Notes under the pieces: generated by a model
What the model saw: the letters and a program-made list of their open reading frames with translations, nothing else
What the model was told of the DNA's origin: nothing
The model's database searches: none
Program-made: the position numbers and the translations under genes
Source: Rubrivivax sp.
GTDB taxonomy: Bacteria; Pseudomonadota; Gammaproteobacteria; Burkholderiales; Burkholderiaceae_C
Direction of reading: 5' to 3'
DNA length: 64,000 bases
NCBI GenBank assembly: GCA_016707445.1
Contig: JADJHR010000011.1
Coordinates: 1-64,000, forward strand
Part shown: positions 45,462-53,644 of the stretch, in pieces
Layout of the letters: every line of letters begins with the position of its first letter
Numbering within the stretch: the first letter of the stretch is position 1

Positions 45462-45480
45462 CAAATGAATTCTACCGACC

Positions 45481-45837
45481 ATGAGTGGCCCGACACCTCT
45501 GCAAGACCTGAGTGACAGCGAGTACACGCGGCTGACCCAGGCGCTGCTGGCCCACATCGAATCCTGCACCGACCGCTGGTTGCAGGATGACGTGATCGAC
45601 ATCGACGCCCGTCGAACCGGCGGCATGCTCGAGATGAGCTTCCCTGACGGCAGCGTGATCGTCGTCAATACACAACCACCCCTGCACGAGGTGTGGCTGG
45701 CGGCACGGGGCGGGGGATTTCACTACCGCCATGTGAACGGCCGCTGGCTGGACACGCGCGATGGCAGTGAATTCATCGCCGCGCTGTCGCAGCACGCCAG
45801 CCTGCAGGCTGGCCGGCCACTGGATTTCAGCGCCTGA
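45481..45837 (+). CDS. cyaY: Frataxin-like iron donor CyaY
   Basis: 118 residues. The acidic first helix (LSDSEYTRLTQALLAHIESCTD) and beta-sheet DDVIDIDARRTGGMLEMSFPDGSVIVVNTQPP are typical, as are EVWLAARGGGFHYRH and the ending DTRDGSEFIAALSQHA. CyaY binds iron and modulates Fe-S cluster assembly by IscS. Its last 11 bases overlap the end of mrcA on the other strand. Confidence 0.95.
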   Translation: MSGPTPLQDLSDSEYTRLTQALLAHIESCTDRWLQDDVIDIDARRTGGMLEMSFPDGSVIVVNTQPPLHEVWLAARGGGFHYRHVNGRWLDTRDGSEFIAALSQHASLQAGRPLDFSA

Positions 45838-48202
45838 ACAGGTCGAGGATGCTGTTGCGCTCCTCGCTGCTGGGCGCTGCGGGGGCCTGGTCCTGCAGCC
45901 CCAGGCTCTGCACGCCGGCCCCGTTGGCATACTCTTCGAACATCCAGCCGCCACCACTTTGCACGACACCGGCTGGCGGCGTGAGTTCCTGCACCGGTAC
46001 ATTCTTCAGCGCATGCGCCATCCACTCGATCCACACCGGCAGCGCCAGGCCGCCGCCGGTCTCGCGGTCGCCCAACTTGCGGGGCGTGTCGTAGCCGATC
46101 CACACGACCGCGGCGACCCTGGGGTTGAAGCCGGCAAACCAGGCGTCCAGCGAATCGTTGGTGGTGCCGGTCTTGCCGTAGATGTCGGGCCGCTTGAGCA
46201 TCTGCTGCGCGCGGGCCGCCGTGCCGTAGCGGGTGACGCCCTGCAGCAGCGTGTTCATCACGAACGCATTGCGAGCATCCAGCGTGCGCGCGCTTTCGTC
46301 GGCCGGCACGGGGGGTGAATCGAGCACGACCTTGCCCTTGCCGTCGATGATTCGGTTGATCAGGTGCGGCGTGATTTGCAGGCCGCCGTTGGCGAAGGTG
46401 CTGTAGGCGGTGGCCATCTGCAGCGGCGTGACCGACCCTGCACCCAGCGCCATCGTCAGGTAGGCGGGGTGCTTCGCGGCGTCGAACCCGAAGCGGGTGA
46501 TCCACTGCTGGGCAAACGCCGGGCCGATCGACTGCAGGATGCGGATCGACACCATGTTCTTCGACTTCGCCAGGCCCGTCATCAGCGGCATCGGGCCTTC
46601 GAACTTGCCGTCGTAGTTCTTCGGCTCCCAGGGCTGGCTGCCGGTGACGTTGGCGTCGAAGAACAGCGGCGCATCGTTGATCACCGTGGCGGGGGTGAAG
46701 CCCTTTTCCAGCGCCGCCGAGTAGATGAACGGTTTGAAGCTCGACCCCGGTTGTCGCCAGGCCTGGGTGACATGGTTGAACTTGTTGTTGCCAAAATCGA
46801 AACCACCGACCAGGGCGCGCATGGCGCCGGTGCGCGGGTCCAGCGCCACCATCGCCCCTTCGACCTCGGGGATCTGGGTCAGCCACCAGTCGTTCTTGTT
46901 GCGCTTGAGCAGGCGCACCACCGCGCCCGGCCGGATCTGGATATTGGGGCCGGCCTTTGCCGACAGGCCCGAGGTCACCGGCTTCAGCCCTTCACCGGTG
47001 ACCGTGACGGTGTCGCCCGACTGCAGCATCACCACCACCTTGCGTGGCGATGCCTCAAGCACCACGGCCGAGATCAGGTCGTCGTTGTCGGGGTGGTCGT
47101 TCAGCGCATCGGCCACGCGCGCGTCGATCAAGGTCGGGTCGGCCGGCAGGTCGACGTAGGCTTCCGGCCCGCGGTAGACCTGACGCAGTTCGTAGTCCAT
47201 CAGACCGCGCCGCAGCGCGTGGTAGGCCACCGTCTGTTCGGCAGAATTGATCGTCAGATAGACGTTCAGCCCACGCGAATAGGTTTGATCACCGTACTGC
47301 GCGTACACCAGTTGCCGGGCCGTCTCGGCCACGAACTCGCCATGCACCGTGCTCTCCGACGGCGTGCGGTAGTGCATCTCCTCGGCCAGCGCGGCGTCGC
47401 GCTGTTCCTCGGTGACGAAGCCGTTGTCGAACATGCGGTCGATGATGTAACGCTGCCGGGCACGTGCCCGCTTGGGGTTGGCCACCGGGTTGTAGGCCGA
47501 TGGCGCCTTGGGCAGGCCGGCCAGCATGGCGGCTTCGGCGATCGAAACGTCTTTCAGGTCCTTGCCGAAATACACCTCGGCGGCCGCCGCAAAGCCGCTG
47601 GCGCGCTGGCCGAGGTAGATCTGATTCATGTACAGCTCGAGGATCTGGTCCTTGCTGAGCAGGCTCTCGATGCGCAGGGCCAGCAGGATCTCGTAGATCT
47701 TGCGGGTGAAGGTCTTCTCGGTGCTGAGGTAGAAGTTGCGCGCCACCTGCATCGTGATCGTCGACGCGCCCTGGCTGCGTGCATCGCGCAGGTTCTCCAG
47801 TGCCGCACGCGCCACGCCCTTGTAGTCGACGCCACCATGCTGATAGAAGCGCGAATCTTCGGCTGCCAGCACCGCGTCCTTCATGACCTGGGGAATGCGC
47901 TGGATCGGCACGAAGTTGCGGCGCTCTTCGCCATATTCGCCCAGCATCACGCCGTCGGCCGAGTACACGCGCAACGGCAGCTTGGGCCGGTAGTCGGTCA
48001 GGCTGCCGACGTTGGGCAGGTTGGGATAGGCCACCGCCAATGCCACACCGACGATCAGCAGCAGCGTGAGGAGTCCCGCCACCACGGCACCCAGCGACCA
48101 GCCGGCAATGCGCACCAGGCGGCCCGGCCATGACGGCTGGGTTGACCGCTGCGGGTTCGGCCTATCGTTGGCGGGCGAGTTCTCGGGCTCGGATGCGGGC
48201 AT
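45827..48202 (-). CDS. mrcA: Penicillin-binding protein 1A (class A PBP)
   Basis: 791 residues from the ATG at 48202; a TTG at 48220 is less likely. One transmembrane helix (VVAGLLTLLLIVGVALAVAY) is followed by the glycosyltransferase domain with EDSRFYQHGGVDYKG and TITMQVARNFYLS, an OB-like insertion typical of PBP1A (residues about 330-430), and the transpeptidase domain. The active-site motifs are GSSFKPFIY (SxxK), SKN and GKTGTTND (KTG). The C-terminal tail includes SSGGGWMFEEYANG-like sequence. It makes and cross-links peptidoglycan. It is divergent from pilM, the normal neighbourhood. Confidence 0.95.
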   Translation of the reverse strand: MPASEPENSPANDRPNPQRSTQPSWPGRLVRIAGWSLGAVVAGLLTLLLIVGVALAVAYPNLPNVGSLTDYRPKLPLRVYSADGVMLGEYGEERRNFVPIQRIPQVMKDAVLAAEDSRFYQHGGVDYKGVARAALENLRDARSQGASTITMQVARNFYLSTEKTFTRKIYEILLALRIESLLSKDQILELYMNQIYLGQRASGFAAAAEVYFGKDLKDVSIAEAAMLAGLPKAPSAYNPVANPKRARARQRYIIDRMFDNGFVTEEQRDAALAEEMHYRTPSESTVHGEFVAETARQLVYAQYGDQTYSRGLNVYLTINSAEQTVAYHALRRGLMDYELRQVYRGPEAYVDLPADPTLIDARVADALNDHPDNDDLISAVVLEASPRKVVVMLQSGDTVTVTGEGLKPVTSGLSAKAGPNIQIRPGAVVRLLKRNKNDWWLTQIPEVEGAMVALDPRTGAMRALVGGFDFGNNKFNHVTQAWRQPGSSFKPFIYSAALEKGFTPATVINDAPLFFDANVTGSQPWEPKNYDGKFEGPMPLMTGLAKSKNMVSIRILQSIGPAFAQQWITRFGFDAAKHPAYLTMALGAGSVTPLQMATAYSTFANGGLQITPHLINRIIDGKGKVVLDSPPVPADESARTLDARNAFVMNTLLQGVTRYGTAARAQQMLKRPDIYGKTGTTNDSLDAWFAGFNPRVAAVVWIGYDTPRKLGDRETGGGLALPVWIEWMAHALKNVPVQELTPPAGVVQSGGGWMFEEYANGAGVQSLGLQDQAPAAPSSEERNSILDLFRR

Positions 48203-48482
48203 GGACGTCCCGGGAAGCAACGGCGCCGATTATAGAAAGGCGCATGTGGCCGATCGTGCGGACTTGAAGGTGCCGACGAGCGCTGGTCTGGTTGGATTGG
48301 TAATAACCCGAAGACGCGGCTTGCGGCTTGTTTCAGCTGCCACGAAATTCGTCTGCCAATCACAACGGCAGCACGTCTTTGACTTGCCTTTTTTCTTTCG
48401 TCCTCAAGGGCTTTACTGCTAGCATTCAAGTAACTTCTTAACAAGCTTGGCGCCTTGCCGGGTGCATGAGGAGTCGTTCAAA
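48203..48482. other. Divergent control region between mrcA and pilM
   Basis: About 280 bases shared by two divergent operons, noticeably more AT-rich towards pilM (TTTTTTCTTTCG near 48391, TTAACAAGC near 48437). Both promoters must lie here. I cannot assign exact boxes. The GAGGAG site at 48467 serves pilM. Confidence 0.5.
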
Positions 48483-49562
48483 GTGAGTTTTCTGGATCGA
48501 TTCCTACGCCGAAAGTCGGCCCCGATGATCGGCTTGGACGTCAGTTCGTCCAGCGTGAAGCTGGTTGAGCTGGGCCGAACCTCGTCGGGCGACTACGTGC
48601 TCGAACGCTTTGCGCTGGAACCCTTCGAAAAGGGTTGGATCACCGACGGCCAGATCGAGAAGTTCGACGAGGTTGCCGAGGCCGTGCGTCGCGTGGTGCA
48701 ACGCAGTGGCACCCGCACCAAGCAGGTCGTGATGGCGATGCCTCAATCGTCGGTGATCACCAAGAAGATCGTCCTCCCCGCCGGCTTGCGCGAGGAAGAG
48801 ATGGAAATCCAGGTCGAGTCCGAGGCCAACCAGTACATCCCCTTTTCGCTCGACGAGGTCAGTCTCGATTTCTGTGTCGTCGGCCCCAGCCCCACATCGC
48901 TGGGCGATGTCGAGGTGCTGATCGCCGCGTCGCGCAAAGACCGCGTGCAGGACCGGCAGGGCCTGGCCGAAGCCGCCGGCTTGACACCGATCATCCTTGA
49001 CATCGAATCGCACGCCTCACGCCTGGCCATGAGCCGCGTCATCGGTGCGTTGCCGAACGAGGGCAGGGATGCGCTGGTGGCGCTGTTCGAGATCGGCGCC
49101 GACACCACCAGCCTGAAAGTGTTGCGCGACGACGAACAACTCTACGACCGCGACCAGGCCTTCGGCGGCTCGCAGCTCACGCAGCTGATCTCGCGCCAGT
49201 ACGGCTTCTCGTTCGAGGAGGCCGAGCAGAAGAAGCTGGCCGGTGATCTGCCCGAGGACTACGAGACCACGATCCTGGGCCCCTTCGTCGACAGCCTGTC
49301 GCAGGAAATCGGCCGCGCGCTGCAGTACTTCTTCACCAGCACGCCGCACCACAAGGTGCACTACGTGATGCTGGCCGGTGGCACGGCCACGCTGCCGGGC
49401 CTGAAGGACAGGGTCACTGACCTCACAGGCTTTGCGTCGATGGTGGTCAACCCCTTCGACAACATGCGCCTGGGTTCAACGGTGCGCGAGAACCGGCTGC
49501 GGCGCGAGGCGGCGTCCTACCTCACGGCCTGCGGGCTGGCGATGCGGAGGTTCGTGCAGTGA
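48483..49562 (+). CDS. pilM: Type IV pilus inner-membrane platform protein PilM
   Basis: 359 residues. I choose the GTG at 48483, behind GAGGAG, which gives SFLDRFLRRKSAPMIGLDVSS, the family start. Actin-like fold: MIGLDVSSSSVKLVEL (phosphate 1), DALVALFEIGADTTSLKVL (phosphate 2) and VHYVMLAGGTATLPGLKD. PilM is the cytoplasmic ring that binds the PilN N-terminus (motif INLLP). The stop overlaps the pilN GTG. Confidence 0.95.
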   Translation: MSFLDRFLRRKSAPMIGLDVSSSSVKLVELGRTSSGDYVLERFALEPFEKGWITDGQIEKFDEVAEAVRRVVQRSGTRTKQVVMAMPQSSVITKKIVLPAGLREEEMEIQVESEANQYIPFSLDEVSLDFCVVGPSPTSLGDVEVLIAASRKDRVQDRQGLAEAAGLTPIILDIESHASRLAMSRVIGALPNEGRDALVALFEIGADTTSLKVLRDDEQLYDRDQAFGGSQLTQLISRQYGFSFEEAEQKKLAGDLPEDYETTILGPFVDSLSQEIGRALQYFFTSTPHHKVHYVMLAGGTATLPGLKDRVTDLTGFASMVVNPFDNMRLGSTVRENRLRREAASYLTACGLAMRRFVQ

Positions 49563-50185
49563 TCCTGATCAACCTGCTGCCTCACCGCGAAGCGAAGCGG
49601 CGCCAGCGCAAACAGGCCTTCTTTGTCGGGGTGGCCGCCGCCGTGGTGGTGGGTCTGGTCATCGCTGGCATCTGGTACATGGTGCTGCAGCAGCTGATGT
49701 CGAATCAGATGGCGCGCAGCCAGTTCCTGAAGGACGAGATCACCCGCCTGGACCTGCAGATCAAGGACATCGCGTCACTGCGCGCCGAGATCGAAGCGCT
49801 CAAGGCAAGACAGAAGGCGGTGGAAGACCTGCAGACCGACCGCAACACGCCGGTGCGCCTGCTCGACGAACTGGTCAAGCAGACGCCCGAAGGCGTCTAC
49901 ATCACGTCGATCAAGGAGGTCGGCTACCAGGTCGAGGTGATCGGCATCGCACAAACCAACGAGCGTGTGTCCGAACTGCTGCGCAACCTGCTCTACAACT
50001 CGGCCTGGCTCGAGCAGCCCGACCTGGTTGAAATCAAGTCGGTGCTGCTGCCCACGGGTGGCAAGGACAAGGAAATGCGACGCCTGTTCCAGTACCAGTT
50101 GAAGGTGCGGATCAAGCAGCCCCCCGCACCGGCAGCAGCAGCTGCGGCGACGCCCGCTGCTTCAGCGCCTGTCAAGGCATCCTGA
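49559..50185 (+). CDS. pilN: Type IV pilus assembly protein PilN
   Basis: 208 residues from a GTG that overlaps the pilM stop. The conserved N-terminal tag ILINLLPHREAKRRQRK binds PilM. One transmembrane helix follows (GVAAAVVVGLVIAGIWYMVL), then a periplasmic coiled coil (LDLQIKDIASLRAEIEALKARQKAVEDLQ) and a ferredoxin-like domain. The tail is Ala/Pro-rich. PilN pairs with PilO in the alignment complex. Confidence 0.95.
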   Translation: MILINLLPHREAKRRQRKQAFFVGVAAAVVVGLVIAGIWYMVLQQLMSNQMARSQFLKDEITRLDLQIKDIASLRAEIEALKARQKAVEDLQTDRNTPVRLLDELVKQTPEGVYITSIKEVGYQVEVIGIAQTNERVSELLRNLLYNSAWLEQPDLVEIKSVLLPTGGKDKEMRRLFQYQLKVRIKQPPAPAAAAAATPAASAPVKAS

Positions 50186-50192
50186 GGGCGTC

Positions 50193-50897
50193 ATGGCCAC
50201 CAACACACCCTCCACCGGATTCGACGCCACGGGCATGTGGGACCAGGCGGTCTCGCAGTTTCGCGGCCTCAACCCCAGCGAGCCGGGGCAATGGCCCTGG
50301 ATGCCCAAGGTCGCCGTCTTTACGGCGGTGGTCGTTGGCGTTGTCGCCATCGGCTGGTTCGCCCTGCTGAGTTCGTCCGTCGACGAACTGCAGGCCGAGC
50401 GCGATCGCGAACCGGCCCTCAAGCAGCAGTTCGAGTCCAAGCTGGCGCAGGCGGTCAACCTGGGTGAGTTGCGCAAGCAGAAACTGCAGGTGCAGGAATA
50501 CGTCACCCAGCTCGAAAAGCAGTTGCCCGGCAAGGCCGAGATGGACGCGCTGCTGTCTGACATCAACCAGGCCGGCCTGGGCCGTGGCCTGGCGTTCGAT
50601 CTGTTCAAGCCGGGCCAGGTCGAGGTCAAGGACTTCTACGCCGAACTGCCGATCACGATTCGCGTGCAGGGTCGTTATCACGACATCGGATCGTTCGCCG
50701 CCGACGTTGCCAACCTGTCGCGCATCGTGACCTTGCACAACCTGGCAATCGGGCCGCTGAACGTGCGTGACAACCGCGACGGCAGCGGCCAGTTGTCGAT
50801 GGAAGCGGTGGCACGCACCTACCGCTATCTGGATGCCAACGAAGTCGCTGAACAGAAGAAGGCAGCGGCGGCCAAAGCGGCGGGGGCCAAGAAATGA
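50193..50897 (+). CDS. pilO: Type IV pilus assembly protein PilO
   Basis: 234 residues. The N-terminal cytoplasmic region is followed by a transmembrane helix (VAVFTAVVVGVVAIGWFAL), a coiled coil (LRKQKLQVQEYVTQLEKQLPGKAEMDALL) and the periplasmic PilO fold (FYAELPITIRVQGRYHDIGSFAADVANLSRIVTL). The tail is Lys/Ala-rich. It forms a heterodimer with PilN and binds PilP. It starts seven bases after pilN and overlaps pilP by four. Confidence 0.95.
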   Translation: MATNTPSTGFDATGMWDQAVSQFRGLNPSEPGQWPWMPKVAVFTAVVVGVVAIGWFALLSSSVDELQAERDREPALKQQFESKLAQAVNLGELRKQKLQVQEYVTQLEKQLPGKAEMDALLSDINQAGLGRGLAFDLFKPGQVEVKDFYAELPITIRVQGRYHDIGSFAADVANLSRIVTLHNLAIGPLNVRDNRDGSGQLSMEAVARTYRYLDANEVAEQKKAAAAKAAGAKK

Positions 50898-51442
50898 GCG
50901 CCCTGTGGTTCGAGCGCGGTACGGCCGTGATCCTGGTGCTGGCGCTGTCCGGCGTGCTGTCGGCCTGCACGGGTGATCTCGAGGAACTGCAGCAATGGAC
51001 CGAGGCCAAGCGGCGCGAGGCCAAACCCAGCGTGCCCAAGCTGTTGCCGCCCAAGAAATTCGATCCCGAGCCCTATACCTCGGGCCAGGCGGTCGACCCC
51101 TTCAGCAACCAGAAGCTCGCGGTGGCACTCAAGCAGGATGCGCGTCAGCAGAACCCGCTGCTGGCATCCGAGCTGAGCCGCCGCAAGGAACCGCTGGAAG
51201 CCTATCCGCTGGACAACATGGCCATGGTGGGCAGCTATACCAAGGCGGGGCAGCCCTACGCCCTGTTGCGGGTGGACAACCTGCTCTATCAGGTCAAGGT
51301 GGGCGACTACCTGGGGCAGAACTACGGTCGCATCACCAAGATCGGCGAAACCGATCTGTCGTTGCGGGAGGTGGTGCAGGACGCAGCCGGCGAATGGACC
51401 GAACGGATCAGCACCCTGCAGCTGCAGGAGAAGGCGCGATGA
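50894..51442 (+). CDS. pilP: Type IV pilus lipoprotein PilP
   Basis: 182 residues. The signal peptide ends in a lipobox (LALSGVLSAC). The N-terminal region is extended (LLPPKKFDPEPYTSGQAVDPF), then the compact beta domain (LDNMAMVGSYTKAGQPYALLRVDNLLYQVKVGDYLGQNYGRI) that contacts PilQ. It links the PilNO complex to the secretin. ATGA overlap with pilQ. Confidence 0.95.
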   Translation: MSALWFERGTAVILVLALSGVLSACTGDLEELQQWTEAKRREAKPSVPKLLPPKKFDPEPYTSGQAVDPFSNQKLAVALKQDARQQNPLLASELSRRKEPLEAYPLDNMAMVGSYTKAGQPYALLRVDNLLYQVKVGDYLGQNYGRITKIGETDLSLREVVQDAAGEWTERISTLQLQEKAR

Positions 51443-53613
51443 GCAAGATTCTGGAGATGGCCAACATGTGCAAGTGGCGAACCCTGCCCGCTGCGTTCGT
51501 GGTTCTGGGCGCGACGCTGTGCGCGCCACTGGCCGCCTGGGCGCAGAACTCGATTCAGTCGATCACCAGCACCCAGCAAGCGGGCACCGAAGTGGTCCGC
51601 ATCGAGCTGAGCGAAGCCTTGCCTGCCGTGCCGACCGGGTTTTCGGTGCAGTCGCCGCCGCGGATCGCGATCGACCTGCCGGGCGTCGGCAATGCGATGG
51701 GGCGCAATGCGGTCGAAATCAATCAAGGCAATCTTCGCTCCGTCAGCGTGGCGCAGGCGGCCGATCGCACACGACTGGTGCTGAACCTGAAGCAGGCGGC
51801 CAACTTCAAGGCCCAGCTGCAGGGCAAGGCCCTGCTCTTGATCCTCGAGCCCAGCAGCACGGCAATCGCCGCGGCGACACCGCCACCGCCGTTCGCGCCG
51901 GCGCAGAACACCGAAGTGCAGGGCTTGCGCGACATCGACTTTCGCCGTGGCAGCGACGGTGCCGGGCGCGTCGTGGTCAATCTGCCCAGCACCCAGGTGG
52001 GTGTGGACATTCGTCAGCAAGGTCAGAGCCTGGTGGTCGAATTCCTGCGCACGTCGCTGCCGGACAGCCTGCGTCGCCGGCTCGACGTCTCCGATTTCGG
52101 CACACCCGTGCAGAGTGTTTCGACCTTCCAGTCGGGCGACCGTGTGCGCATGGTGGTCGAGCCACGTGGTGCCTGGGAGCACAGCGCCTACCAGACCGAC
52201 ACGCAGTTCGTGCTCGAGGTTCGCCCGATGAAGGTGGACCCGAACAAGCTGACCCAGGGGCCGGGCTTCCAGGGCGAGAAGCTGTCTCTGAACTTCCAGA
52301 ACATCGAAGTGCGCGCGCTGCTGCAGGTGATCGCCGACTTCACCAACTTCAACGTGGTGACCAGCGACACCGTGACCGGCAACGTCACGCTGCGCCTGAA
52401 GGACGTGCCCTGGGACCAGGCGCTCGACATCATCATGCAGAGCAAGGGCCTGGGCGTGCGCAAGTCCGGCAACGTGCTGTGGATCGCGCCCAAGGACGAG
52501 CTGGCGGCCAAGGAGCAGGTCGAGCTCGAGTCGAAGAAGAAGGTGGCCGAGCTCGAGCCGTTGCGCACGCAGTCGTTTCAGCTCAACTACACCAAGGCCG
52601 AGGACATTGCCAAGGGCCTGACCGGCGTGACGGCAGGGCAGGGCGGCGGCGGTGGTCAGTCGGGCAACACGCGCATCCTGTCGCCGCGCGGCAGCGTGCT
52701 CTACGAAACCCGCACCAACCAGCTGTTCGTGTCGGACATCCCGTCCAAGCTCGAAGAGGTTCAGACCCTGATCGGCAAGATCGACATCCCCGTGCGCCAA
52801 GTGCTGATCGAGGCCCGCATCGTCGAGGCCAACGACACCTTCGGGCGTGCCCTGGGCGTCAAGCTGGGTGTCAACGACCTGCGCGGACAGCAGGGGGGTA
52901 TCCCCGGCTACAAGATCGGCGGCGGCAACTACATCACCGTCGGCGGCAATTACACGGGCGTCGGATCACAAACCAACCAGGGCGCAATTGCAGACTACGC
53001 GAACACGCAGATGGTCAATCTGCCGGCCAACGCTGCAGCGCTGGGTCTGGCGTCGGCTGCAAGCGTGGGTATCTCCCTGTTCAGCGCGGCCGCCAACCGG
53101 TTCCTGAACCTCGAACTGTCGGCGATGGAGTCCGAGGGCAAGGGCAAGATCGTATCCAGCCCGCGCATCGTGACGGCCGACCAGCAGAAGGCCAGCATCG
53201 AGCAAGGCGAAGAGATTCCATACAACGTTGCCACGTCGAGCGGGGCCACCTCGATCCAGTTCAAGAAGGCCGCGCTGCGCCTGGAAGTCACGCCGCAGAT
53301 CACGCCGGAAGGCAACGTGATCATGCTGCTCAACATCAGCAAGGACAGCCGCGGCCAGCTGACGCCGAATGCCGGCCCGGCGATCAACACCAAGCGGGTC
53401 GATACGCAGGTGCTGGTGGAGAACGGCGGCACCGTCGTGATTGGTGGCATCTTCACGCAGGACGAGAACGACGATGTGCAGAAGGTGCCGCTGCTCGGTG
53501 ACCTGCCGTTCGTGGGCGCACTGTTCCGCAGCAAGACGCGGGTTGCAAACAAGACCGAGCTGCTGGTCTTCATCACACCCAAGATCGTGACCGACCGGTC
53601 GGCGATCCGATAG
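51439..53613 (+). CDS. pilQ: Type IV pilus secretin PilQ
   Basis: 724 residues. Signal peptide (AAFVVLGATLCAPLAAWAQ), two N-terminal AMIN domains (near 40-130 and 165-265; SIQSITSTQQAGTEVVRIEL), the N0/STN region (LSLNFQNIEVRALLQVIADFTNFNVV), N1 (LNYTKAEDIAKGL), then the secretin barrel with RVDTQVLVENGGTVVIGGIF and VPLLGDLPFVGALFRS, ending LLVFITPKIV. It is the outer-membrane channel for the type IV pilus. A Gly-rich loop (GQGGGGGQSGN) lies in the N-terminal half of the barrel region. No frameshift is seen. Confidence 0.95.
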   Translation: MSKILEMANMCKWRTLPAAFVVLGATLCAPLAAWAQNSIQSITSTQQAGTEVVRIELSEALPAVPTGFSVQSPPRIAIDLPGVGNAMGRNAVEINQGNLRSVSVAQAADRTRLVLNLKQAANFKAQLQGKALLLILEPSSTAIAAATPPPPFAPAQNTEVQGLRDIDFRRGSDGAGRVVVNLPSTQVGVDIRQQGQSLVVEFLRTSLPDSLRRRLDVSDFGTPVQSVSTFQSGDRVRMVVEPRGAWEHSAYQTDTQFVLEVRPMKVDPNKLTQGPGFQGEKLSLNFQNIEVRALLQVIADFTNFNVVTSDTVTGNVTLRLKDVPWDQALDIIMQSKGLGVRKSGNVLWIAPKDELAAKEQVELESKKKVAELEPLRTQSFQLNYTKAEDIAKGLTGVTAGQGGGGGQSGNTRILSPRGSVLYETRTNQLFVSDIPSKLEEVQTLIGKIDIPVRQVLIEARIVEANDTFGRALGVKLGVNDLRGQQGGIPGYKIGGGNYITVGGNYTGVGSQTNQGAIADYANTQMVNLPANAAALGLASAASVGISLFSAAANRFLNLELSAMESEGKGKIVSSPRIVTADQQKASIEQGEEIPYNVATSSGATSIQFKKAALRLEVTPQITPEGNVIMLLNISKDSRGQLTPNAGPAINTKRVDTQVLVENGGTVVIGGIFTQDENDDVQKVPLLGDLPFVGALFRSKTRVANKTELLVFITPKIVTDRSAIR

Positions 53614-53644
53614 CGCAACAACAGACGTGCAGAGGTCTCGGGGA

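Noticed and set aside
46364..48133. 589-codon plus-strand frame opposite mrcA
   Set aside because: Complementary to the intact PBP1A gene, same shadow composition.
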